DNA of 64,000 nt from Paenibacillus naphthalenovorans (GTDB lineage: Bacteria > Bacillota > Bacilli > Paenibacillales > NBRC-103111), in assembly GCF_900099895.1 (NCBI RefSeq), contig NZ_FNDY01000004.1, positions 186,001 to 250,000 of the forward strand, written 5' to 3'. The notes below the pieces were generated by a model, which saw only the letters and a list, made by a program, of their open reading frames with translations, was not told the DNA's origin and did not search any database. Position 1 is the first letter of the stretch, and every line of letters starts with the position of its first letter. The position numbers and the translations under genes are program-made. Below, piece after piece: positions 9,958 through 17,823 of this stretch.

Positions 9958-11226
9958 CTAACTGTGGGTTATGCATTGATTATTCAACAGTTCATCCCAT
10001 CTCGATATACTTCTTGTTTTTGAGTAATATTCATCGATTAACTTGTAACCATTGTTTGTAACCTCATAATTCAATTCGACATTATTCATCAGTTTTAATA
10101 TATACTCAACAAACTCTTCACTATCATCCGTTACAAATAAGCCCTTATTCTCTCCATAAAATATTCCTTCAGCTCCGATGGTAGTGGCTACAACCGGAAT
10201 CCCTATCGACATGGCTTCAATGACCTTGGTTTTAATTCCTGTCCCAAATAATAACGGAGCAACAAACACAGCCGCATCTTGAATGGCTTCAAAGATGTTT
10301 TCCATTTCTCCGGTTACAATAATGTCTTTCTGTCGTGCCAATTCAGAAATTTCGGGAGCAGGAGATTTTCCTATGATATAAAATTTTGCATTGGGACTAT
10401 GCATTTTTACTTTAGGCCAGATCTTGTTGTAAAAATAAAGAACAGCGGAAATGTTATGAGGAATATCCATTTTTCCGACAAAGACAATTTTATTCTTGTC
10501 AATGCTTCGCTTATCCATTCTGTTCTTCGTTTCAAACACCATCGGTATCCCCATACAAACGGGGTGTGTGGTTAGAAGCTGGAACTCCCTTGCCTCTTTT
10601 GGAGAAGTAAAAATGAGCTTATCAAATACTTTGGCAACTTCAACTTCATACTTAACTAACAAATAAGATTCAAATTTTAGCAGGAGTGATTGAAAATATT
10701 TCATGTTGAACAGCGGCCTAATGACCTTAGGCAGTTTATAGGCAAAACTACCCAATAGCGAGGGCGTATACTTGATCCATTGCAGCTGTCTTTTGTAGCG
10801 AAGTGATAAGAGATCATCGTAGCTCATAATTGTCTGTGATTCACATTGAACAATATACTCCGCAAGCCGTACCATATCGTAAAATATAAAATCCGGCTTT
10901 TCATGTTCAATAATCTTTTTGATTCTATGATGTGTAGATCTGCTGTAATAAACAGCTACTTGAATAGGCCATTTCCTTCTTATAAAGGAATGAATCACGA
11001 CATTGTATATTTTCTCAAAGAAATGGGGTGGATCTAATTCAATAACCTTGGAAATAAAATCGGGCTTCTCATTTAGATGTTTTTTTTCATCTACAAAAGA
11101 TAAGTTGACAATGGAGCAATCCGGGTATATTTCCTTAATTTGCTCACAATATTGAGAGAGTATATTTTTCCTCCCGTCTGTTTTAGGAAACGGGAGTCTA
11201 TTCGTGATAAATAATATTTTATTCAT
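9958..11226 (-). CDS. Family 4 glycosyltransferase
   Basis: 422 residues. It opens with KILFITNRLPFPKTDGRK and carries a C-terminal donor domain with KIVFVGKMDIPHNISAVL at about residue 245 and GTGIKTKVIEAMSIGIPVV near residue 340, so the catalytic-site Glu (VIEAM) is present. Architecture and the TIGAEGI string match the first half of the fused enzyme at 6363-8690, so the two are probably paralogues. It likely adds a sugar early in repeat-unit assembly, because it directly follows the initiating transferase gene. Confidence 0.88.
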   Translation of the reverse strand: MNKILFITNRLPFPKTDGRKNILSQYCEQIKEIYPDCSIVNLSFVDEKKHLNEKPDFISKVIELDPPHFFEKIYNVVIHSFIRRKWPIQVAVYYSRSTHHRIKKIIEHEKPDFIFYDMVRLAEYIVQCESQTIMSYDDLLSLRYKRQLQWIKYTPSLLGSFAYKLPKVIRPLFNMKYFQSLLLKFESYLLVKYEVEVAKVFDKLIFTSPKEAREFQLLTTHPVCMGIPMVFETKNRMDKRSIDKNKIVFVGKMDIPHNISAVLYFYNKIWPKVKMHSPNAKFYIIGKSPAPEISELARQKDIIVTGEMENIFEAIQDAAVFVAPLLFGTGIKTKVIEAMSIGIPVVATTIGAEGIFYGENKGLFVTDDSEEFVEYILKLMNNVELNYEVTNNGYKLIDEYYSKTRSISRWDELLNNQCITHS

Positions 11227-11252
11227 ATCATTTTCATCCTTCTGCTAATGCA

Positions 11253-11942
11253 CTAAAATGCATGTTTTGAACCAAACAAAACAAAAATCGTTTTAAGAAT
11301 GATCTTGATATCAAATAAAATCGAACGCTCCCGAATGTATTTCAAATCAAGCTCCACCATTTCCTTAAACCCGATATTGCTCCTTCCGCTCACTTGCCAT
11401 AACCCGGTACAACCAGGTGTAACAAGCAATCTTTGTTTATCATAGGTCGTATATTCCTCCACTTCTCTCGGAAGGGGAGGTCTGGGTCCGACAAGACTCA
11501 TTTCACCTTTCAATACATTCCATAATTGAGGCAGTTCATCGATACTTGTCTTTCTTATAAATTTTCCAACCCATGTGACTCTGGGATCATCCTTCATCTT
11601 AAACATGGCACCGCTAACTTCGTTTTGACTTAATAGGTCAGATAACATCTCTTCCGCGTTATTTACCATAGAACGAAATTTATACATAACAAATTTTTTG
11701 CCGTTTTTGCCGATTCGAACCTGCTTAAAAAACACAGGCCCTTTCCAATCATCCAATTTGATCCATATGCTTATCAGAATAAAAAGAGGTAGAAGAAGTA
11801 TGAGTCCAATCGATGATAAGACGACATCCATTACTCTTTTGACAAAAAGATATAATGCCAGATCCCTGGTAATAGCATCACTTAGTTGTGCCGTCTTATG
11901 TTGACTTCTTTCTACAGCCACTTCTAAATCAGAAGAACTCAT
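11253..11942 (-). CDS. Polyprenyl-phosphate sugar-1-phosphate transferase (initiating enzyme, EpsL/short WcaJ type)
   Basis: 229 residues. One N-terminal hydrophobic segment ([19 protein letters not shown]) is followed by the bacterial sugar transferase domain: [40 protein letters not shown] and [13 protein letters not shown]. This monotopic family loads the first sugar phosphate onto undecaprenyl phosphate at the cytoplasmic face. The short form lacks the N-terminal multi-membrane region of WbaP/WcaJ. Its ATG overlaps the stop of galU (ATGA), so it is translationally coupled to the supplier of UDP-glucose. Glucose as first sugar is inference. Confidence 0.92.
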   Translation of the reverse strand: MSSSDLEVAVERSQHKTAQLSDAITRDLALYLFVKRVMDVVLSSIGLILLLPLFILISIWIKLDDWKGPVFFKQVRIGKNGKKFVMYKFRSMVNNAEEMLSDLLSQNEVSGAMFKMKDDPRVTWVGKFIRKTSIDELPQLWNVLKGEMSLVGPRPPLPREVEEYTTYDKQRLLVTPGCTGLWQVSGRSNIGFKEMVELDLKYIRERSILFDIKIILKTIFVLFGSKHAF

Positions 11943-12844
11943 AAAACCGACTCCTTTTTACCCAACAAAAGTATTTTTCGATTTAGAATCTCCTCGAGGG
12001 CATTTAGCAATGGCATTCTTAATTCCTTATTCATTAATGCAAAATCTAAAGTGGTCAAAATAAAACCCAATTTCTCGCCAACATCGTAGCGAATGCCTTC
12101 AAAATGATAGGCATATACCTTCTGCATCGTATTCAGCTTCTGAATCGCATCCGTCAGCTGGATTTCTCCGCCTGCGCCAATCTTTTGTTCCGCCAAAATA
12201 TTAAAGATTTCCGGAGTCAATATGTATCTCCCCATGATCGCAAGGTTCGATGGAGCCTTCCCCTTCGCCGGCTTCTCTACAAAATTTTTCACTTGATACA
12301 ATCGCCCTTCGCGTTCCAACGGATCAATAATGCCATAACGGCTGGTTTCCTCTTGGGATACCGGCTGTACTCCAATCACAGAGCTACCGGTTTGGTTATA
12401 TTGATCAATCAACTGCTCCAGGCAAGGAGGGGCCGAATGGACAATATCATCGCCCAGCAGTACAGCAAACGGTTCGTCGCCGATAAATTTCCTTGCGCAC
12501 CATACCGCATGTCCTAAACCCTTGGCCTCTTTTTGACGAATATAATGAATGTCTACAATCTTCGAAGAATGCTGCACTTCTTTCAGCAGCTCCAGCTTTC
12601 CCTTCTCCAAAAGATTTTGTTCCAATTCAAAGGCGTTATCAAAATGATCCTCAATCGCTCGTTTTCCCTTGCCGGTTACAATGATAATATCTTCAATGCC
12701 TGATTGAACTGCTTCTTCAACAATGTACTGGATCGTAGGCTTATCCACGATGGGGAGCATTTCCTTTGGCATCGCCTTGGTGGCCGGCAAGAAACGGGTA
12801 CCCAATCCGGCAGCAGGAATGATAGCTTTTCTTACTTTTTTCAT
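11939..12844 (-). CDS. galU: UTP--glucose-1-phosphate uridylyltransferase
   Basis: 301 residues, typical for GalU/GtaB. Motifs are [20 protein letters not shown] at the N-terminus, [14 protein letters not shown] near residue 58, [10 protein letters not shown] near residue 130 and [20 protein letters not shown] near residue 190. It makes UDP-glucose, which feeds both the glucosyltransferases and ugd. GGGAGG lies just upstream of the ATG. It is the first gene after the structured spacer at 12845-13108, so its expression probably depends on read-through of the hairpin at 12920-12961. Confidence 0.95.
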   Translation of the reverse strand: MKKVRKAIIPAAGLGTRFLPATKAMPKEMLPIVDKPTIQYIVEEAVQSGIEDIIIVTGKGKRAIEDHFDNAFELEQNLLEKGKLELLKEVQHSSKIVDIHYIRQKEAKGLGHAVWCARKFIGDEPFAVLLGDDIVHSAPPCLEQLIDQYNQTGSSVIGVQPVSQEETSRYGIIDPLEREGRLYQVKNFVEKPAKGKAPSNLAIMGRYILTPEIFNILAEQKIGAGGEIQLTDAIQKLNTMQKVYAYHFEGIRYDVGEKLGFILTTLDFALMNKELRMPLLNALEEILNRKILLLGKKESVL

Positions 12845-12919
12845 CTCTTTTACCTCCCGAATAATAATCTATTTTTATCTAGTAATTAAGAATACAACCC
12901 ATGCTGCCAATATAAAATT

Positions 12920-12961
12920 GCAAGCTATGTCGTTTTACATTAAGAAAACAACATAGCTTGC
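12920..12961 (-). terminator. Strong hairpin between BY-kinase gene and galU (internal terminator candidate)
   Basis: A 17-bp stem with one mismatch (12920-12936 pairs with 12945-12961; loop 12937-12944). On the minus strand it is followed by AATTTTATATT, a modest U-tract; the plus side is followed by AGTTTTATG. It sits inside the exopolysaccharide operon, downstream of the EAR-like element, where a processive antitermination signal would be needed to pass it. Termination efficiency is not known. Confidence 0.6.
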
Positions 12962-12964
12962 AGT

Positions 12965-13105
12965 TTTATGTATACAGGGCATCTAACCCCTCCTCACATC
13001 ACACCCTCGACGATATACGTCTAAGGCGGCGCACCGCCCACAGCATGACCGAGTGCCTACAGTGATATAGGTGCAGTAGACATTACCTATAGATTCTTCT
13101 AAGCC
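12965..13105 (-). ncRNA. Candidate EAR-like (eps-associated) antitermination RNA element
   Basis: The untranslated spacer after the BY-kinase gene is rich in inverted repeats when read on the minus strand: a GC-rich hairpin GGCGG-TGCG-CCGCC (13025-13038), a CCTATA/TGTAGG hairpin just upstream of it, and ATAGGT...ACCTAT. In B. subtilis and relatives, the EAR element lies at exactly this place, between the kinase gene epsB and epsC, and promotes read-through of terminators further down the eps operon. A terminator-like hairpin follows here. The assignment rests on position, structure and the following hairpin; I could not run a covariance search. Confidence 0.5.
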
Positions 13106-13108
13106 TAG

Positions 13109-13804
13109 TTACTTTTTATCGTTCGGACCATAGTAGTAATAGTAAGGACTTTCGTTCTTGTTACGATCCTTGTTGTTCAGAACAACGCCTAATATCTTCG
13201 CATTCACATGGTTTAACCGGTCTATTGCTTTACGTGCCGTATCCCGCTTGACTTTTCCGCTATTGAGTACGAACACCACCCCATCGCATTTGGTAGACAG
13301 CACCTGAGCATCCGTTACCGCAAGCGTAGGCGGCGCATCGAACAGAATGATATCGAACATCTTTTTAAGTTCTTCAAGCTGCTGCTCCAACCGTTTGGAA
13401 TTTAACATTTCCGCCGGATTGGGGGGGACAGGCCCGGAGCAGATCAACGACAGATTATCGATATGGGTGTCAGAGATCGCTTGCTGTAACGTGAACTGTC
13501 CTGCCAATAGATTTGACAACCCGATGCGATTTGACTTCATAAAGAAGTGATGCAGTGTCGGTTTGCGGAGATCCGCATCAACAAGGACCACTTTCTTGCC
13601 TTCCTGGGCGAATGCAACAGCCAGATTCGTAATGGTGGTTGACTTGCCTTCGGACGGTTCCGGCGATGTAACGATAATACTTCTAATATGGTTATCGATC
13701 GTTGAGAACTGGATATTCGTTCGGAGTGTCCGATACGCTTCTGAAATATACGATTTCGGATTCACATCGGTAATAATGTTGTAGTTCCTAGTTGAGGTTG
13801 GCAT
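13109..13804 (-). CDS. BY-type tyrosine kinase (CpsD/CapB/EpsB family)
   Basis: About 231 residues. Walker A is PEPSEGKSTT, Walker A' is VVLVDADLRKPTLH, and Walker B is IILFDAPP. The C-terminal tyrosine cluster is SPYYYYYGPNDKK, the autophosphorylation tail of these kinases. It works with the separate membrane activator encoded immediately upstream to control polymer length and export. The frame is open to a GTG at 13816, but AGGTG stands nine bases before the ATG at 13804, which I prefer. It overlaps the end of the activator gene. Confidence 0.92.
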   Translation of the reverse strand: MPTSTRNYNIITDVNPKSYISEAYRTLRTNIQFSTIDNHIRSIIVTSPEPSEGKSTTITNLAVAFAQEGKKVVLVDADLRKPTLHHFFMKSNRIGLSNLLAGQFTLQQAISDTHIDNLSLICSGPVPPNPAEMLNSKRLEQQLEELKKMFDIILFDAPPTLAVTDAQVLSTKCDGVVFVLNSGKVKRDTARKAIDRLNHVNAKILGVVLNNKDRNKNESPYYYYYGPNDKK

Positions 13805-14546
13805 ATGATTTTTCACCTACTTGCTGCTGGTTTAATGATTCATCTATCTTGTTGTTTTTGAATTCATCCTTATGAAATTTGTTAATCGTGACCAGTACAG
13901 GCAGCTGCAAGTAATTCTGAACATCCGCTTCTGTCTTGATCGTATCGTCCAGATATTCCAACAAAAAGATGAGACCAATAGCCGCCATTAACGAAACCAC
14001 GAAAGCGATGACCAAGTTAAGTTCCGGTTGAGGCTTTACCGGCACCGGATGTTCAACCTGCTTTGCCGCATTCAGTATCATGACATTATCGACTTTCATG
14101 ATTTGCGGGATTTGGCTCTTGAACACCTCCGAGACCGCATTGACGATCATCACCGCTTTCGCATGCGAATAATCCTCTGCACTGACTGTGATCACCTGCG
14201 TATCATTGACGGAGCTTACCTTGATCTTATTGATCAGCTGCTCCGTGGTCATTTCCAGTTCCGGATAATCGGCTGCTACATAATCCAAAATAGCCGGTGT
14301 CTTCATGATTTCCTTGTAAGTGTTCACAAGCATGATATTGGATCGGACAAGATCGGTCGTTAACGTGTCAAGCCCGCTGATTTCATTCGATTTATTGACG
14401 ATCAGCTTGGTGCTGGCCGAATATACGGGCTTCAAATAATAGTAACTGACAATGCCGGTTGTAATGCAGGATACAAGCACAATAACGACTAACATCCAGA
14501 TCCGTTTTTTGATGATATTAAAATATTCCTTGAGTTCTAATTCCAT
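13788..14546 (-). CDS. Wzz-domain chain-length regulator / BY-kinase activator (CapA/EpsA/YveK-like)
   Basis: About 252 residues with two membrane segments flanking an extracellular domain: TM1 at about residues 13-35, a proline-rich stretch PVPVKPQPELN, then TM2 at about 175-200. This is the polysaccharide co-polymerase architecture of Gram-positive systems, in which the kinase is a separate protein. Start choice: the frame opens at 14561, but GGAGAG lies five bases before the ATG at 14546 (MELELKEYF). It is the first structural gene of the exopolysaccharide operon, about 165 nt downstream of the predicted start from promoter P1. Confidence 0.9.
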   Translation of the reverse strand: MELELKEYFNIIKKRIWMLVVIVLVSCITTGIVSYYYLKPVYSASTKLIVNKSNEISGLDTLTTDLVRSNIMLVNTYKEIMKTPAILDYVAADYPELEMTTEQLINKIKVSSVNDTQVITVSAEDYSHAKAVMIVNAVSEVFKSQIPQIMKVDNVMILNAAKQVEHPVPVKPQPELNLVIAFVVSLMAAIGLIFLLEYLDDTIKTEADVQNYLQLPVLVTINKFHKDEFKNNKIDESLNQQQVGEKSYANLN

Positions 14547-14679
14547 GTATACTCTCCGCATCCATTAGATTTTTGACTAACCTGTGTGTAATGTTACATT
14601 TTGTATCTAAATGTTTACGTCATTATTTCCCTCCTCTTTGAAACTGTTCTTACATAAGAACATACATTACCATCAACAC

Positions 14680-14694
14680 GATACTAAACGTATC
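14680..14694. promoter_or_regulatory. Operator palindrome copy 1 (GATAC-N5-GTATC)
   Basis: The 15-bp site GATAC-TAAAC-GTATC has perfect half-sites. It lies just downstream of the predicted P1 start, at about +16 to +30, where a bound repressor would form a roadblock. It is one of three copies of the same palindrome upstream of the exopolysaccharide operon. Confidence 0.65.
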
Positions 14695-14716
14695 TTATAA
14701 CGTACAGCACACATCA

Positions 14717-14745
14717 AATTTACGATACTTTATGTATCATGTCAA
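14717..14745 (-). promoter_or_regulatory. Promoter P1 of the exopolysaccharide operon, with operator copy 2 in its spacer
   Basis: On the minus strand, TTGACA (14740-14745) and TAAATT (14717-14722) are separated by exactly 17 bp. The palindrome GATAC-ATAAA-GTATC (14724-14738) fills that spacer with one base left over on each side. Such an operator would block RNA polymerase directly. The -35 box overlaps the stop codon of the 61-residue ORF upstream. Confidence 0.7.
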
Positions 14746-14927
14746 TTCATATTTTCATTTTTCTGGTACCCTGAATTCCGGAGAGCCATCATGTTAGATG
14801 AGGATCGTGATGCATTCTGAACATTGAAGAGAGCATGGGAATACTTGCCGTTGCCCAAATGAAGCTGTGACAAGACTTTATTGACATCCAATTGAATTTT
14901 GGTGTGGCTGGATTCTTGATTTCTCAC
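14742..14927 (-). CDS. Small hypothetical protein (61 aa) upstream of the exopolysaccharide operon
   Basis: A 61-codon frame with GTG start, preceded by GGGAG eight bases upstream, and lying about 75 nt downstream of promoter P2. The product is polar, rich in Asn, Ser and Gln (it ends YQKNENMN), has no membrane segment and matches no family I recognise. It lies between P2 and P1 and would be cotranscribed with the chain-length regulator gene from P2. It may be a small regulator of the operon or merely a translated leader. Moderate to low confidence that it is a real gene. Confidence 0.4.
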   Translation of the reverse strand: MRNQESSHTKIQLDVNKVLSQLHLGNGKYSHALFNVQNASRSSSNMMALRNSGYQKNENMN

Positions 14928-15007
14928 ATTGAACTCTCCCTTTGATCATCCGATTTTTGGAATTCTCAACTGGAATTCTCTAGTATTTCTTGAATTTGTA
15001 TATTATC

Positions 15008-15036
15008 ACTTTATGATACATTATGTATCTTGTCAA
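15008..15036 (-). promoter_or_regulatory. Promoter P2 with operator copy 3 in its spacer
   Basis: On the minus strand, TTGACA (15031-15036) and TAAAGT (15008-15013) are 17 bp apart. The palindrome GATAC-ATAAT-GTATC (15015-15029) is centred in the spacer, exactly as in P1. The predicted transcript would start near 15001, cover the 61-residue ORF and continue into the exopolysaccharide genes. Confidence 0.68.
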
Positions 15037-15185
15037 ACGATTATAATGCCGATTCATGTCGAAATGAAACTCAATACACACAAAAACAGGAGGATTTTCC
15101 TAAAGATTCGTTTATATGAGAAAGTGGTCACATAGATTATTTAAAAAGAAGGAACTATACTTGAGAGAAGATCATACTTCATCCT

Positions 15186-15249
15186 GCCGTCTCTCATGGA
15201 TCCTCCCGGTATCAGGATAAAATACCGGTGACATGAAAAATGAGACGGC
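15186..15249. repeat. Nested inverted repeat (possible structured RNA or old terminator)
   Basis: An outer arm GCCGTCTCTCAT (15186-15197) pairs with ATGAGACGGC (15240-15249) with a two-base bulge. An inner arm CCGGTAT (15206-15212) pairs with ATACCGG (15222-15228). There is no U-tract on either side. Function unknown. Confidence 0.45.
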
Positions 15250-15648
15250 CATCGAATTGTCCATTGGATTTATCGCTTCAGTCCGATTCCAGATGGAAAT
15301 GTTCTCCGGCCCAGTTAAAATGCGGCTTTGGACGACGAATGCTTTCGGTTTTGTATGCTAAACTCCGGCAGCCGGATCCTTTATCTAATGTATATTCCAT
15401 TCATATTCCGGACTGCTCATTAAAATTGCTTGTTAGGCCGGCCAAGGAAGTCCCGGACTCTGCTTATACGGCTGAAACATGACATCAACAGATTAATTTA
15501 TCAGACATCTTCCCTTAGCAAATGATTTTAGGTAGAATGGATTAAGATAATTACTTTTGACACATAATGTAATAATAATGTGTTCAGAACTAAATTCCAT
15601 ATCTTTATTATTGTCAAGTGATTTTCATCATTTTTTCTTGTGAATTCG

Positions 15649-15657
15649 TGGTATAAT
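15649..15657 (+). promoter_or_regulatory. Extended -10 promoter of the XRE regulator gene
   Basis: TGGTATAAT is a perfect extended -10 motif (TGN-TATAAT). No clear -35 TTGACA is present 16-18 bp upstream, which fits an extended -10 promoter. An inverted repeat at 15560-15583 lies about 70 bp upstream. Confidence 0.6.
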
Positions 15658-15718
15658 ATAATGTAGCGTTTTTTTATTATTGATAGATCAATACAGTTTT
15701 AAACGGGGGTTAGGTTAC

Positions 15719-16093
15719 ATGAAGTATGGGGAGCGCATTGCTTCACTCAGAGAAAAACACGCAATGACGCAAGAGGAATTATCTGCAAAACTTGGTATCA
15801 CTCGCGCTTCTCTATCCCACTATGAAAACAACAGAAGAGCGCCGGACTATGACACGATCACGAAAATTGCCGGCTTCTTCAACGTATCTATTGATTATTT
15901 GCTTGGAAGAACCGATGATCCTCATATAGTGCTTGACGATGAAGTCAGAAAATTCGTGGACAGCCTGGAATTATCCGACGACAACATTTTAGAAAAATTC
16001 TCACTGACCATTGACGGTAAAAAACTCACCCCGGAAGAGGCCAAAAGATTTATCGCTTTTGTCCGTGCTGAACGTTCCATCAATAATAACTAA
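15719..16093 (+). CDS. XRE-family helix-turn-helix transcriptional regulator
   Basis: 124 residues. The N-terminal HTH domain (about residues 5-60) reads RIASLREKHAMTQEELSAKL and ITRASLSHYENNRRAPD, a textbook XRE fold, followed by FFNVSIDYLLGRTDD. The acidic C-terminal half (about 65-124) resembles no domain I can name and may mediate dimerisation. The frame is open to a TTG at 15680, but GGGGG before the ATG at 15719 fixes the start. It is transcribed away from the exopolysaccharide operon and is the obvious candidate to bind the GATAC-N5-GTATC palindromes. B. subtilis SinR is a functional analogue, not necessarily an orthologue. Confidence 0.9.
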   Translation: MKYGERIASLREKHAMTQEELSAKLGITRASLSHYENNRRAPDYDTITKIAGFFNVSIDYLLGRTDDPHIVLDDEVRKFVDSLELSDDNILEKFSLTIDGKKLTPEEAKRFIAFVRAERSINNN

Positions 16094-16130
16094 TCGACAT
16101 CAATCCATACGATACATTACGTCAAAATAT

Positions 16131-16179
16131 GCTCTTGTACAGAAAAAATGATTTCTTCTGTACAAGAGCTTTTATTTTA
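16131..16179 (+). terminator. Rho-independent terminator of the XRE gene
   Basis: A 14-bp perfect stem (16131-16144 with 16156-16169) is followed by TTTTATTTTAT. It lies 38 nt after the XRE stop codon. Confidence 0.9.
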
Positions 16180-16182
16180 TCC

Positions 16183-16236
16183 GCTGAAAAAATAAAAAGG
16201 ACTGCCCCTAAGTCAAAATGGCTTAAGGGTAGTCCT
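16183..16236 (-). terminator. Rho-independent terminator of glnA
   Basis: On the minus strand, an AGGACTACCCTTAAG arm (16222-16236) pairs with CTTAGGGGCAGTCCT (16198-16212) with one mismatch, then TTTTTATTTTTT. It lies 25 nt after the glnA stop. Confidence 0.9.
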
Positions 16237-16260
16237 GATATGAAGGAATAAGACCGGATC

Positions 16261-17685
16261 TTACAGATCGAAATACAGGGAGTACTCGTGCGGATGAATG
16301 CGAATGGATACGGCTTTCGCTTCTTCGCGCTTCAGAGCAATGTAGTTGTCGATAAATTCTTTCGTGAATACGCCGCCTTCAGTCAGAAACTCGTAATCTG
16401 CTTCCAATGCATTGAGCGCTTCGTCAAGCGTACCCGGAACGCTGCGGATTTCCGCTTTTTCTTCAGCGGACAGATCGTAGATGTTCTTGTCGAGCGGACC
16501 GTAGCCAAGTGCACGAGGGTCGATTTTCTTAGCGATACCGTCAAGACCGGCAAGCAGCATAGCAGCGAACGCCAGGTACGGGTTAGCTGTGGAATCCGGA
16601 GTACGGAATTCGATACGGCAGCCTTTTGGTGTTACGGCAGCTACAGGAATACGAATAGCCGCAGAACGGTTGCCTTTGGAGAATACCAGGTTTACAGGCG
16701 CTTCATAGCCGGGAACCAGACGCTTGAAGGAGTTCGTGCTCGGGTTCGTTATAGCGATCAGAGCCGGAGCATGATACAGGATACCGCCGATGTAATGAAG
16801 AGCCGTTTCGCTCAGGTTGGCGTAGCCGCCTTTTTCATAGAACAAAGGAGTATCGCCGTTAAAGATCGATTGGTGAACGTGCATGCCGCTGCCGTTATCG
16901 CCAAACAGAGGCTTCGGCATGAAGGTTGCCACTTTACCGTATTGTCTTGCTGTATTTTGAACGATGTATTTATATTTCAAAAGGTTGTCAGCTGTTTTGG
17001 TCAATGTGTCAAAACGGAAGTTGATCTCGCCTTGGCCCGCCGTAGCCACTTCGTGGTGATGGCGCTCGATGCGCAGGCCTGCTTCTTGAAGCAAACGGCA
17101 CATTTCGCTGCGGAGATCCTGCTGGGTGTCCGTTGGTGCTACTGGAACATAACCGCCTTTGTGCTTCACTTTAAAGCCCAGGTTGCCGCCTTCATCTTTA
17201 CGGTTGGAGTTCCAATGCGCTTCTTCGGAATCTACAAAATAAGAAGAGGAATTTTGGCCGCTCTCGTAACGAACTTCGTCAAAAATGAAAAACTCGGACT
17301 CAGGCGCAAAGTATGCTGCAGTGCCTACGCCGACTTTTTGCAGATACTCTTCCGCTTTTTGAGCGATGCTGCGAGGGTCGCGCTCATAACGTTCGCCGTC
17401 CGGTGTAAAGATATTACACATAATCACCAGCGTCGGGTGAGCTGTGAAAGGATCAACGAACGAAGATTCCGAATCCGGCATCATGACCATGTCGGACTCT
17501 TCAATTCCTCTGAAGCCAGGGATGGAGGAACCGTCAAAAGCAACGCCGTTCTCAAAAGTCGCTTCATCCACCTCGGTAGCCGGCAAAGAAATATGGTGCG
17601 CTCTGCCGCTCAAATCGACAAAACGGAAATCGACCCACTCAATACCTTTTTCTTTAATCGTGTTTAATACGTTTTGAACTGACAT
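16261..17685 (-). CDS. glnA: Glutamine synthetase, GSI-beta-like
   Basis: 474 residues. Signature strings are FDGSSIPGF, the ATP-site region KPLFGDNGSGMHVHQSIF and NRSAAIRIP. Length and sequence match the GSI-beta type (E. coli GlnA) rather than the 444-residue GSI-alpha enzyme of Bacillus. The adenylylation-loop tyrosine is conserved (Y403 in NIYDLSAEE, compare E. coli NLYDLPPEE), and the Arg that mediates glutamine feedback in B. subtilis (GFVRIEESDM) is replaced by Gly (GFRGIEESDM). AGGAGG precedes the ATG. No glnR is adjacent, but a GlnR-type box lies upstream. It assimilates ammonium into glutamine in the cytoplasm. Confidence 0.95.
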   Translation of the reverse strand: MSVQNVLNTIKEKGIEWVDFRFVDLSGRAHHISLPATEVDEATFENGVAFDGSSIPGFRGIEESDMVMMPDSESSFVDPFTAHPTLVIMCNIFTPDGERYERDPRSIAQKAEEYLQKVGVGTAAYFAPESEFFIFDEVRYESGQNSSSYFVDSEEAHWNSNRKDEGGNLGFKVKHKGGYVPVAPTDTQQDLRSEMCRLLQEAGLRIERHHHEVATAGQGEINFRFDTLTKTADNLLKYKYIVQNTARQYGKVATFMPKPLFGDNGSGMHVHQSIFNGDTPLFYEKGGYANLSETALHYIGGILYHAPALIAITNPSTNSFKRLVPGYEAPVNLVFSKGNRSAAIRIPVAAVTPKGCRIEFRTPDSTANPYLAFAAMLLAGLDGIAKKIDPRALGYGPLDKNIYDLSAEEKAEIRSVPGTLDEALNALEADYEFLTEGGVFTKEFIDNYIALKREEAKAVSIRIHPHEYSLYFDL

Positions 17686-17765
17686 AGTCTCGCTTACCTC
17701 CTAAATTCCGAACATTATTGGCCGTTTGTTCGTGCATTGTTCAAGTTTTTGATGATCATGTGCTA

Positions 17766-17795
17766 ATTATAAAACCATTCTACAAGAATCGTCAA
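17766..17795 (-). promoter_or_regulatory. glnA promoter
   Basis: On the minus strand, TTGACG (17790-17795) and TATAAT (17766-17771) are 18 bp apart, placing the start about 75 nt before the glnA ATG. Confidence 0.72.
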
Positions 17796-17823
17796 TACTT
17801 ATGTCAGGTATTTTTTGCGGAAG

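Larger units (their letters stand above)
14928..15718. other. Regulatory intergenic region between exopolysaccharide operon and XRE gene
   Basis: About 790 bp with no convincing gene. It holds promoter P2 with operator copy 3 (15008-15036), a nested inverted repeat (15186-15249), an inverted repeat ACACAT-N12-ATGTGT (15560-15583), and the XRE promoter (15649-15657). The segment 15250-15480 is more GC-rich and has an open frame of 80 codons without a ribosome binding site; I do not call it a gene. Confidence 0.6.

Noticed and set aside
15240-15482. An 80-codon plus-strand frame between the exopolysaccharide promoters and the XRE gene
   Set aside because: Its start overlaps the nested inverted repeat, it has no ribosome binding site, and the composition is not protein-like.
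16106-16125. A GATAC half-site after the XRE gene
   Set aside because: GATACATTACGTC lacks the second half-site and lies in the gene's terminator region.
16288-17667. A 459-codon open frame antisense to glnA
   Set aside because: It mirrors glnA almost end to end, has no ribosome binding site, and its product is Arg/Cys/Phe-rich without a fold; such shadows arise from codon bias in well-expressed genes.
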